A stretch of 64,000 nucleotides of DNA, taken from Pinus tabuliformis (taxonomy: Eukaryota > Streptophyta > Pinopsida > Pinales > Pinaceae). The position numbers and the translations under genes are program-made. The stretch is taken from NCBI GenBank assembly GCA_031772625.1, contig CM062808.1, positions 478,079,655-478,143,654 on the forward strand, written 5' to 3'. Shown in pieces: positions 11,401 through 21,508 of the stretch (within the stretch, counting starts at the first letter, position 1; every line of letters starts with the position of its first letter). The notes under the pieces are model-generated. The model was not told the DNA's origin. It was given only the letters and a program-made list of their open reading frames with translations, and did no database searches.

Positions 11401-11850
11401 CACCCTAGCTGTAATATGAAGAAGAATAAAAATGGAGACATGGCAAACTCAATGGAGTTATCACATTCCATTGTGTCACAAAAGGCTTTGATAGTGAAGG
11501 TAATGGAGCAGTTTGGGGTGATCATTGTGGGCTGCCCAAATTCTTTGACCCATCTAAGCTTTTATGACTTGGGATAAGTAGAGGTTAGTAACTTCAAGGC
11601 ATCGACCAACTATTGATTACCAAATTCTTTTGGTTTCCATTATCTAGGATGATGGAGGCAAGTATGTCCTTGATTGGACAAATTTGTGTGAACAAGGTCT
11701 CTTTGGCACTACCAGTGTAATGCTTGGTCATCAAGACAAGTTGAGGACTGATAGAAGCGGGGTTGGGTATGTCAATTTCTATATTTTGGGATGGTTTCTA
11801 TTGGTCAACAAGGAGGGATTTAGTATTTTTATTCACCTATAGAACTCAAC
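11400..11850 (-). pseudogene. Decayed Gypsy protease-like region
   Basis: Broken minus-strand frames show LFTQ.CPIK followed by an II-D-G-like segment, then KLRWVKEFGQPTMIT and SITFTIKAF. This resembles the protease-to-RT linker of plant Gypsy elements. No intact frame longer than a few dozen codons remains. It is read here as the upstream part of the relic at 9472-10310. Confidence 0.4.
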
Positions 11851-11943
11851 ATTCATTATTGAAATGTAAGCTTCTGTAGTATCCTTCAGCGAAGAATAAC
11901 TTTAAGATATGAAAAGTTTACTGGCAGAGTAGATTTCATCTCC

Positions 11944-12089
11944 TGTATGTACCATCTTTCAATGCATGGGTTAACCCAGAGCATTGAAATCCCAATTTCA
12001 ATAAATTTATCTTTCTTGTATGTACCATCTCTCAATGCATGGCTTAACCCAGAGCATTGCAATCCCAATTTCAGTAAATTTAACTTGTG
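11944..12089. repeat. Two-copy 73-bp tandem repeat
   Basis: Copies begin at 11944 and 12017 with TGTATGTACCATCT and share TTAACCCAGAGCATTG. They differ at a few bases. Confidence 0.85.
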
Positions 12090-12170
12090 AAAATTAATAG
12101 GTTTGATTGTAATGATGACACTGTGATTCATAGAAAATGCATTCCATTTCACATGCGCCAGGGGTATTTC

Positions 12171-12795
12171 CATTTCATACGATTATGTTATTACAAGTGA
12201 TATGACATTATTTTATAGGTGTTGTAATTAATTATATTTCTGAGTATTAACAGGTGTGGTATTTCCAAGTCTAAATCCTAAAGCCGAGCTATATAAAAGC
12301 AGTGCCAATCTTTGTAACAAATTTTTGGGCATATCTTCGAGTTAATATCCATGTGTCTTGATCTTGATCAGAACTTGAAGGCCGAAGTGCATAGGGACCA
12401 AGAAATTTTTTTTTTTGGAGATCCAAAAGGCTAAATTCCATTTCATACGATTATGTTATTGCAAGTGATATGACATTGTTTTATAGGTGTTGTAATTAAT
12501 TCTATTTCTGAGTATTAACAGGTGTGGTATTTCCAAGTCTAAATCCTAAAGCCGAGCTATATAGAAGCAATGTCAAGATTTGTAACAAATTTCTGGGCAT
12601 ATATTCAAGTTAATATCCCTATGTCTTGATTTTGATTAGAATTTGAAGGCCGAAGTGCATAGGGACCAAGAATTTTTTTATTTTGGACATCCAAAAGGCT
12701 AAATTCCATTTCATACGATTATGTTATTGCAAGTGATATGACATTGTTTTATAGGTGTTGTAATTAATTCTATTTCTGAATATTAACATGTGTCA
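12171..12795. repeat. 268-bp tandem repeat, about 2.3 units
   Basis: Units start with CATTTCATACGATTATG at 12171, 12439 and 12707; both spacings are 268 bases. The third unit stops near 12795. Each full unit holds GAGCTATATA, in the first followed by AAAG (TATA-like), and a poly-T run near its end. No coding frame is seen. Confidence 0.92.
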
Positions 12796-12842
12796 AATGT
12801 GCCCATTATGCTTACACAATAGAAAATTATGATATTTACCTA

Positions 12843-13734
12843 AAAAGCATCATCTTTCGGACTCTTACAGTGAGATTCTTGCCCATGATATTGAAAAAAT
12901 AGTATTGACAAAGGTAGGCAACAACAACATAAAGACCAGATCCAATGTAGATGAAGACATATTCAATATTAATAGAAAACTTGAGGCATATTTCTCATTA
13001 TGATGGCAAAGGTTGGTCCAATTAAACAAGAGAAAATTGATCCTTCAGCCCCTAGTAGAGCATAGGGCCATTCAAGTGTATTTAATTTGAGAAATCTAAA
13101 GAAAGATCCTTGAGCTGGGGGATCAATCTTGCTTGTATCAGCATTTGAAATCATTTTAAGTCTCCCATTTGCTCCTGTACTATATTGATAACTAAGGCTC
13201 TTAAACTTCCTGAATGAAGGCTCAAAGACTTGGTTGATAATGAATGAATGAGGCATGTGGATTTGGATTTATTGGAGTTTAACCAGTGCTGAATATGCAC
13301 TGCTCCTTCCTTTGGCAAAAAATCCTTCATGATTTCCTAATTCAACAATTCGACCCTGCTGTAAAACAACAATGATGTCTACATTTCTGATGGTGGAGAG
13401 ATGATGCGCAACAACAACATTAATTCTTCCTATCATTAGATGGTCAAGAGATTCTTGAACGATGCTTTCAGAACATGCATCAAGAGCACTAGTTGCTTCA
13501 TCTAATAGAATAATTCTCTTGCTATTGCCACTTGTTGATTTTGTCCCCCAGATAGCTGAACTGCTCGTTCTCCAACCTGCACAAAAGATTTACAAGGAAT
13601 TTTAAAATATTAGGATGGAATAATCAATTTATAAAAGAATAAATCACACTTTCTCTCTGAATGTTTTCTTTGAAAATATCCACTACAGTGGTTTAAATAG
13701 TTCATTTGAAACTAATCTCAGAGGGGATGATATA

Positions 13735-13778
<44 letters not shown>

Positions 13779-14140
13779 CAAAACTAGAGTTAAAATTGGA
13801 TGTGTTGAATAAAATTTTAGTTACAAACAAATGTAAATGCCAACCACTCTAAAAATTTGAAATCAGGTTATGGTCCGAGTATATTAAATCACCATATGAA
13901 GTTGATTTATTAGTATGGCATATTTGAAAAAATTAGTAGTTCCCATACCTTAGTGTTGTAGCCACCTAGAAGTAGGGTAATGAAGCTGTGTGCATTTGCA
14001 ACTTCTTCAACTTCTTCCATGGTGGCATCCTCTTTTCCATATTGTATATTTTCAAGTATTGTTGTAGCAAACAATGCAGGTTCTTGGTTTACCAACCCAA
14101 TTTGCCTTCATAGAAATTCCATCAAAATAAACCACATGGT
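12843..14140 (-). pseudogene. ABCB-type (P-glycoprotein) ABC transporter pseudogene fragment
   Basis: This is the middle of a plant ABCB transporter, from the first nucleotide-binding domain into the second membrane domain. Exon 13949-14106 has [20 protein letters not shown] and [14 protein letters not shown] intron follows (13577-13948). The next exon has the signature QLSGGQ, then Walker B (ILLDEAT), ALDA and the H-loop (VAHHLST). Further on are the linker (LSYQYSTGANGRL), LEWPYALLGAEGS, and FIYIGSGLYVVVAYL. It is broken by a deletion between signature and Walker B, a stop after VKLQ, a frameshift near 12968, and a deletion at 14106-14115. Both ends of the gene are absent. The intron argues against a processed copy. 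Closest to the ABCB1/ABCB19 group, by memory. Confidence 0.85.
13737..13775. repeat. TA microsatellite
   Basis: About 39 bases of uninterrupted TA dinucleotides lie inside the intron of the ABCB pseudogene. Confidence 0.95.
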
Positions 14141-14531
14141 GTTCAAACTAACTTAACTATTCAAAAAATAAGGAGTATATCAGTTTCAGTGGCAAATAAC
14201 CCAAGCCCAAAACTTGGGTGCAGGTGATAATAACACCCAACTTTCACCAAGAGAAATTCACAGAAGTGGCCAAAAAATGTGTAGCTGTCAAATAGTCTGA
14301 TGAAAATCCTGCAAGACATGGGTATGACTTAACCAGGTAACATTTAGATGTGGGGCATGTTAAACCTACATGCATACATCAAATATGGAAGGGCATTATC
14401 TGCAAGATGGACAATGATTTTCATTAGAAAGAGAAGTTGTCCAAGATCAAAATGACAATATTTAGATGTATTTTCAACACTTAAAACAACATAACACAAC
14501 AAACAAACAAACATACCACAATAATTCTTGG

Positions 14532-15662
14532 TGTTGGAATTTATAAGTTTAACCCGTTATAAATTCTTCCTATACTATCTGGTTTATTTCTTCCTACTTG
14601 TGTAATTACTTAACAAGTTATTTACCATGTAAATACTGAAAATAAACACAAGTACAATATCAACATTTACAGATCATCGACTAAAAGAAAACAAGCACAC
14701 AAGTTATACCGTTATTTTTGGACCAATGTCCTTGGAAAACCCAATGCGGGAAAACCAACGCAGCTATTCAGAGGGTTTTATTATTATGTAGTTTTCAGAA
14801 TACAATCAGGGTGCCAAAAATGGATCACCCGATAGAGAATGCCCTCGACTGTAGTACCTCTCCCTGGAGACAGATATTCTGGCTGATTAATCACCAGATG
14901 AATTATCCCACAACAACAATTGCATCTTCCACTACTCTGTGTCACTCTGATAGGGACTGCGTCACCCTTCCCGGCTCACCAACACCCAGTCTGCCCCATG
15001 GAAATCCTCCAATGTCTCTCTGAGGCTTTGCGTTGGCTCTGCTAGCCTCTATGTCAGCCTAGAACCTTCTGCGTCAGCTTACAGATGCTCTATGCTGCCT
15101 CTCTGACCCTCTGCGTGACCCACGCAGGCCCTCTAGCCCTCTGCGCAGTCACTCTGGCCCTCTGCATGGCTCCTGCTAGTTTTGCGTCTGCCTCTCTGCC
15201 TCTACGTTGTCTCTCTGGTACTAACTCTGCCTCTCTGCTATGTATTCACTGCCCCTCGCTGCTAATCATTGATTCTATCTCTCTTAGCAAACCCCGCTCT
15301 AGAGAATTGAATGATTGATCACTCCGGTGTATTCTCCAACTAACCCTCAAGCCTCCTCTTATACTTTTCTCGTTGGTCCATCAACAGCTGAGATTAAATC
15401 TCCAATCAATGGCTAAGATTATATTTGGTTTCATCCATGACTTTTGGAACCTTCTAACCCAGTTTTATATTAATACCCATTAATATTTTATTTTTCCTAA
15501 GTTTAGACTTAGGAACTCCATTAAAAATATTAATTATTTTAATATCTCCCAAACTAGTTAGAATCTGCCCAAACCATTTTTAGGTCTTGGAGATATCATG
15601 TGCTTTATCCTCTCCACCAATTTTCATGGCTACAACACATCCGATGCTACCACAAATCAACA
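14532..15662 (-). repeat. 3' LTR of element F
   Basis: On the top strand it runs from TGTTGGAATTTATAAG to CAAATCAACA, 1131 bp. It matches the LTRs at 16774-17880 and 1890-2960. The transcribed part (about 14940-15250) is packed with degenerate GCAGAG/CAGAGG short repeats on the minus strand. The conserved palindrome is at 15496-15513. Confidence 0.92.
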
Positions 15663-16047
15663 CTCTCTATTAGTGAGGACTGTGCTCTAATAATACTCCA
15701 CACTGAGTATCACACTGATGTTGAAGCTCCCTCTGCCGCTAACAAGTGATCCCTCTACTAGCCTCTGTGTTGCTGCAACAACTCCCTGCATCTCGCACCG
15801 TTGCACACCTCTCTGTGCCATCCTGCACTAGTGCAACACTCTCATGCCTCTCGCACTGTTGCAACCTGCTAGCCTCGCACTACCAGGGGACTCCTGCACT
15901 GTAGCACTCTCTGCCATTTCATCCGCATCTGTCTTTACCGACATCTTTCAGTCCTGCTACTCCTCTTGGGGGCTCCCGTAGCAAGGTATAATCTAAGAGG
16001 TTGGGTACCTCAAGGATCCTGCCCCTCATCGCCTGTAGTCTGCTTGA

Positions 16048-16191
16048 CTATAGCTCGATGTCTCCCCACTTCTTCTCTAGTGGTACATGAGCACTCATGG
16101 CACACAGAACATACAAGATCTTGGCCTTCCAAATGACACAATTGGATTCCTCAGCCAACTTGTCTGAATCCCTCAGCCCATTCATGGCCAT
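16048..16191 (-). pseudogene. Internally deleted gag of element F
   Basis: A 48-codon frame begins MAMNGLRDSDKLAEES, like the gag start of element A. After ILYVL it jumps to AMSAHVPLEKKWGDIEL and a TAG. In A these two segments are the first and last parts of a 288-codon frame. The middle of gag, including the zinc knuckle, has been deleted in frame. The peptide is unlikely to form particles. Confidence 0.7.
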
Positions 16192-16763
16192 CTCTCTGCT
16201 CTTCTTTTTGGCTCCTTCGAGTCTCTCAACTTCTCGTCTGGAAGTTCTCGGTTCAACTCCCTCTAAGTCTCGATTTCCCTTAGGGAAATCCTTTTGCCAA
16301 CATCGAGTTGTCCCACTCTTATTTTCTGTGCAACTACACCACTGATCTGGATTCCTTGGCTAGAAATCTGCCTTGGCAACAACTCCCTCCTCCTTGGTCT
16401 TGCCCTGTTAGGTATTGTTCTGACCATAGTACCCCAACATCTTCGCTCTGCAAATTACCCGCAACCTCCTATACCCCAACAACTGAAGGATTGAGCCACT
16501 TGGTTCTGCGCAACCCTGGCACTAGCAAATCATCTCCCCTAGCCAACTGTGTCAGCCCTCTTGGCCTCTGTGTGACCCTGATTCTGCCTCCCTCAGCCTC
16601 TCCGCTGCCTTTCTCTAGCCCAGAATGATGATGTAGTTCCTCTGCGTCACTCCTTCCTCTGTGGCCTTCTGCATGGATCAGCCCTGTCACTCCAGATAGC
16701 TGAATCTGCTTTTATTGCTCTACTAGATGATGCCTTCAGTTATCCTGTGATTTGCAACCACGG

Positions 16764-16773
16764 TCTGATACCA
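16764..16773 (-). other. Primer binding site of element F
   Basis: Minus-strand TGGTATCAGA matches the first ten bases of the initiator tRNA-Met site and adjoins the LTR. The next two bases differ from the usual GC. Confidence 0.85.
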
Positions 16774-17880
16774 TGTTGGAATTTCTAAGTTTAACCCATT
16801 AGAAATTCTTCTTGTATTATCTGGTTTAATTCTTCCTACTTGTTTAATTAATTAACAAGTTATTTACAATGTAAATACTAAAAATAAACACAAGTACAGT
16901 ATCAATATTTATAGATCATCAACTGAAACAAAACAAGCACACAAGTGACACCATTATTTTTGGACCAATGTCCCCCCAAAAACCCAATACGGGAAAACTG
17001 GTGCAGTTATTCAGAGGGTTTTATTATTATGTAGTTTTCAGAATACAACCAAGGTGCCATAAATGGAACACCCAATAGAGAATTCCCTTGGCAGTAGTAC
17101 CTCTCCTCAGAGACAGATATTCCGACAGATTAATCACCGAATGAATGATCCCACAGCAACAATTGCAGCTTCCACTGCTTTGCATCACTCTGATGGGACT
17201 GCGTCACCCTTCCCGGCTCACCAACACCCAGTCTGCCCCACGAAAATTGTCCAATGTCTCTTTGAGGCTCTGCGTGATCTCTGCTAGCCTCTACATCAAC
17301 ATAGAACCCTCTACATCAGCATACATATGCTCTGCGATGCCTCTCTGGCCCTTTGCATCACCCACGTACCCTCTGGCCCTCTGCGTGGCTCCTACTAGTT
17401 CTGCGTCGACCTTTCTGCTCTGCATTGTCTCTCTGGTACTAAATCTACCTCTTTGCTATGTATTCACTGCCCCTCGTTGTTGATCATTGATTCTATCTCT
17501 CTTAGAAAACCCTGCTCTAGAGAATAAAATGACTGATCACTCTGGTGTATTCTCCAACTGACCCTCAAGCCTCCTCTTATACTTTTCTCATTGGTCCATC
17601 AACAGCCGAGATTAAATCTCTAATCAATGGCTAAGATTAGATTGGGCTTGATCCATGAATTTTGGAACCTTCTAACCCAATTTTATATTAATACCCACTA
17701 ATATTTTATTTTTCCTAAGTTTAAACTTAGGAACTCCATTAAAAATATTAATTATTTTAATATCTCCCAAACCAATTAGAATCTACCCAAACCATTTCTG
17801 GGTCTTGGAGATCTCATATGCTTTAGCCTCTCCACCAATTTTCATGCCCAGAGCACATCCGATGCTACCACAAATCAACA
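16774..17880 (-). repeat. 5' LTR of element F
   Basis: 1107 bp, the partner of 14532-15662, running from TGTTGGAATTTCTAAG to CAAATCAACA and followed by CTTGG. The palindrome CCTAAG/CTTAGG is at 17714-17731. Confidence 0.92.
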
Positions 17881-18009
17881 CTTGGCCAATGTCTTCTTCC
17901 AAAACCCATTTTTTACCCTCCCTTCTTCTTTTTGAATGCCATTCTAGACATGCATTTCTACCTTTAGATTGTTCCCATGTTTCACATTTCTGTCTTATAT
18001 GTGCATCTC

Positions 18010-20640
18010 TTACACATTTTTAAACAGAGTCTTCACTAGCCTATAAAACCACTTAAACATTTGAACAAGTGGATTTGAAGGTTTGGAGCCACCTCCATGT
18101 TGAGTATTTTTATGATATGCTACCCTTGATTGCTTATGAGACTTTTCCATTCCTTGGGTATTCCAAATTCCTAAGCTACCATACTCCTTAGCAAACCATG
18201 GTGCGTGAGCATACAGTATGTGTTGCCAGCATAAAAACAACTAATTAAATTTTTAATTAAAAAATGACATAATAAAAAATATTAAATATGATGCGCAAAG
18301 AAGGAAGAAATGACACATACCATGTAATGTGTGATTTCATTCTCTCCCCATGCCCCAATCATTTCTTTTGTAAAATGTGTAACTGTTGTAGTGAAAGCCA
18401 TATCATCCACTTTCTCAAATTTTTCCTTGTCCATTAATAAGAATAAAGAAGAAAGAGCTATTCATACCTTTTTTTTTCTTAATGCAGATCTACCATTATC
18501 AGTTCGATCATCCTCTGCATCAATAAGGTATTTATAAATTTCCCATTGGACTTTTTCTGATGCTTTCCATCTACAATAAAGTGTCATGATTTAACCCCGT
18601 TCATGGATGGTTTAGAAGGAACATTACCTTGGGCTCCTGACAATTTTGTATCTTTGCAAATTTTCACATTACCTCCATGCAAACTAGCATTAGAAAGAAC
18701 CTTCTCAATTGCTTCAATTGAATTTTGTGCAATTTCCTGTGGCCTTTTATTCCAAGCAAATAGAATAGAAAGGTACACTAATTTATCAACAATTCTTACA
18801 AATGCATGCAACATACATATATGTACTCTTGTAAGTGGTATAGGTAGTATGGGATCCATATTTTCATCCATCTCATCTCGATTTGGAGAAATGTCTTGTT
18901 TACAACTTGTAATCCCATTTGACCACCCACCACTTGGCAATTTTTCTTTTTTCCTTGTGTGCATACAATAAATGCAACTATGCTTTGCATTAGCACCATG
19001 GCCAACATTGTACATGCATTTTAATGTTTTTAAATCAGCTGATAGATGCCATTCAACTTCATATGATCCATAACCATCAACAACTAGTTTTTCTCCCATT
19101 CTATGTGAGGCAATTGTTGTGGGTATCAAAGTTTGATAAAAAAAACCCATTTTAATGTTTCATGAGACTCCTTAGATATGTGAAACAATCCCAACCACCA
19201 TATGTGATTCTCAGATTGGACAAAAAAATATTTTTTATCAGTTACCTCAATATTAGGATCCATGGCCCTGTTCATTAATGTGATAGAAACTCTTTCATAT
19301 TTCTCACTATTAATGAGTTCCATCTCATCCAATTTGACAACAAAAATCAATTTTCCATGTGCTTCCTCCACAGAAATATCATAAAATTTCACCATAGCTT
19401 GCAATATTTTCTCTAGATCTAACCATATGTTGTTCTTTGAATTCAGAATCACAATTTCATTCTTAATATTTTTCTTCCCACCCTTCTGTTTTATCTCTTT
19501 CTTTGCTTCTATATGATACATGTCACCCACAAGATCAACAATTTTTCTATTACTTCTTGCACGAGCACTTTTTATATGAAAAGGACAAGGAATGACAACT
19601 TTAGTGATTCCAACATTTATCAATCCTTCTCGTAAGAATTTAAAAAGTGTTTTATAACCTCGTCTACTAATCCCAGTATCATCGCAAACACTTTGGACTT
19701 TCTCTACATTCATAGACTCTGATAGTTGATTTATCACTTGATCAACAAGACATGTTCTAAGGGAATCAAAACGTGGTTGTCCAATCATGGATATTATCTC
19801 ATCTTTCTTGAACATGGACTTCAATATATAAGACATGTTTTCCCCCTCCAGGATTTCTTCTCTCTTGTTTGGCTTCATGAGAGATTTTATAGCATATACT
19901 CTCTTTTTCATAGCACCCCCTGTGGATACCAAAGAAGAAATGCTGCTAACTTTTTTTAATTCTATATCTTCCTCCAAATGGTGTTTTCTTGAGTACTTTC
20001 AAATTCCTTGTTAAACTAGCAACCTTAAGTTTTAAACTGTTAATCTCTTTACTAAAAGATTGTCTCTCTTTGACAAATCTTTTATTTTCTTCAAAGTTCT
20101 TTTGTCCCTCTTCACCCAATCTTTTATTTTCTACAAAGTTGTTCATAATACTCTGATTTTGTAGAAAGATGGTTTGTCGTAAACTCATATTTTGATTATT
20201 TGCAACCAAATTCATGTTCTGAATTTGATTAATGCTTTCAACCAACTTGTAGTTTCGGTATTCCAAATCATAGATTGTTTTGAGTAGGTTGTCCACTTTC
20301 TTCTCAAGATATTTACAAGTTCCCTTTAAGTTTTCACAATATCCTAGCAACCCATTCTTTCCATTACATAAAAACTTGACCAATCCTGTTACACTTTTAA
20401 AGTCTCGGTGAGAATTTGTGGTAGGATCTATTGGGAATAGCTCTCCCTTTGCCCATAGGTCAACATTTTTTGCCCCCTCTCTTCTTTTTTGATTGTCATT
20501 GTCACTCACACCCCTTATTTTAGGGCTATTTCTCTTGTGTAATGGTGCCATATTTTGATCCACCTCAATTGCAATAATGTATTTTTTTCTTCCATCTGAA
20601 GTATCTTTTATATTGTCCATTACCCCAAGACTGGACCTGC
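18010..20640 (-). CDS. Unrecognised multi-part gene, coiled-coil plus Cys-x2-Cys protein
   Basis: A minus-strand coding region of roughly 800 codons. Part 1 (19946-20620) is polar, then a long coiled coil (about residues 75-215). Part 2 (19126-19977) is basic and mixed, with FVVKLDEMEL. Part 3 (18584-19150) has VEWHLSADLKTLKCMY, then CIYC, and ends NVPSKPSMNGVK. Coding continues in another frame (WKASEKVQWEIYKYLID, about 18468-18590), then two short pieces, the last (18010-18240) with YGSLGIWNTQGMEKSH and a HGGG motif. Parts 1-3 join through single-base slips at homopolymers: T7 at 19951-19957 and A8 at 19138-19145 on the top strand. A third one-base slip is near 18591. Two introns are likely: 18241-18320 (80 nt) and about 18426-18467. 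A splice acceptor (TTGCAG) just above 20640 suggests an upstream exon. I do not recognise the family with certainty. A transposase-like or domesticated transposon protein is possible. Confidence 0.6.
18241..18320 (-). other. Candidate 80-nt intron in the unknown gene
   Basis: On the minus strand the donor follows CATTACATG as GTATGTG, and the acceptor is TTTAATTAG before TTGTTTTTATGC. Removing it joins NEITHYM to LFLCWQHILYAHAPW without a stop. The length fits short plant introns. Confidence 0.5.
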
Positions 20641-20792
20641 AACTACAAACATAATGAAAAAATAAATTTAGTATAGGATAAATATATAGAATATGAAAAG
20701 CAACAATTTAAATAAAATAAAATAAAATATTACATATGAGAATAAATCTCTTTTAGGCTCAGAATGTAAAAAAAACTTTTGAGTATGGAACC

Positions 20793-20860
20793 TAATCATT
20801 GCCAACATTCTAACACAGGACTGTCATAACATAATCATTGCCAACATTCTAACACAAGTT
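20793..20860. repeat. Short direct repeat
   Basis: TAATCATTGCCAACATTC followed by TAACACA occurs twice, 39 bases apart. It lies upstream of the unknown gene. Confidence 0.7.
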
Positions 20861-21081
20861 CATGGTTAATGGTAATCCACATTTCAATGGGGAAACTTGT
20901 GTTATATTTTATTTCACTCTTATGGGAATATGATTGTTTGATCAATCTCATTCCTAATCAATCCTAGTTGAAAACTGCTCCCACATCTACAAAATTTAGC
21001 TAGATAGACCTTGGGGATACCCCTAGACTAGGATGTTTGTGGTCTAAAATGTGGAGCAAGGCCACCAAGGTGACAGTGGAT

Positions 21082-21508
21082 GGCTTGTGTGTTGGCCACC
21101 AACATTAGGACGACCAACGTAGTTGTGTTGGCCACCCAGGTAAGTGTAGTGACCAGTTTGCAATGAGATTTCATAAATTGAACATAAGGATGGGGCCAAG
21201 TATGTGTAGTAACCAATCTGCAATGTGATTTCATAAATTGAACATAAGGTTGGTCTTCATGGGTGAAGTTCACGCTTATGGAAAACCTCGTAGTTGGCTT
21301 GTGTGTTGGCCAATAGCATTAGGACAACCAACGTAGTTGTGTTGGCCACCCAAGTAAGTGTAGTGACCAGTCTGCAATGAGATTTCATAAATTGAACATA
21401 AGGCTGGGGCTAGGTAAGTGTAGTGACCAGTCTGCAATGAGATTTCATAAATTGAACATAAGGTTGGTCTTCATGGGTGAAGTTCACGCTTATGGAAAAC
21501 CTCGTAGT
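21082..21508. repeat. 214-bp tandem duplication with inner repeats
   Basis: Units begin with GGCTTGTGTGTTGGCC at 21082 and 21296 and end with CCTCGTAGT. Inside each, a block containing GTGTAGTGACCAG and ATTTCATAAATTGAAC is itself repeated, giving four copies in all. The short open frames across it are by-products of the repeat. Confidence 0.9.

Larger units (their letters stand above)
14532..17880 (-). mobile_element. Copia element F, non-autonomous, coding region almost deleted
   Basis: LTRs at 14532-15662 and 16774-17880 enclose only 1111 bases. CTTGG flanks both ends (14527-14531 and 17881-17885), proving one insertion event. The primer site at 16764-16773 touches the 5' LTR. Leader and 3' untranslated blocks match element A, but gag is reduced to about 48 codons and pol is absent. 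It must have moved with proteins supplied in trans. The orientation is minus. Confidence 0.93.

Noticed and set aside
15085-15318. Open frames in the element F LTRs
   Set aside because: They arise from CTCTGC-type short repeats on the strand opposite to the transcript.
20621-20760. tRNA or small RNA upstream of the unknown gene
   Set aside because: Sequence is AT-rich without a cloverleaf or internal promoter boxes; a splice acceptor explains its end better.
21028-21273. 81-codon frame with repeated YVQFMKSHC
   Set aside because: It is a translation of the nested tandem repeat and has no start context or conservation evidence.
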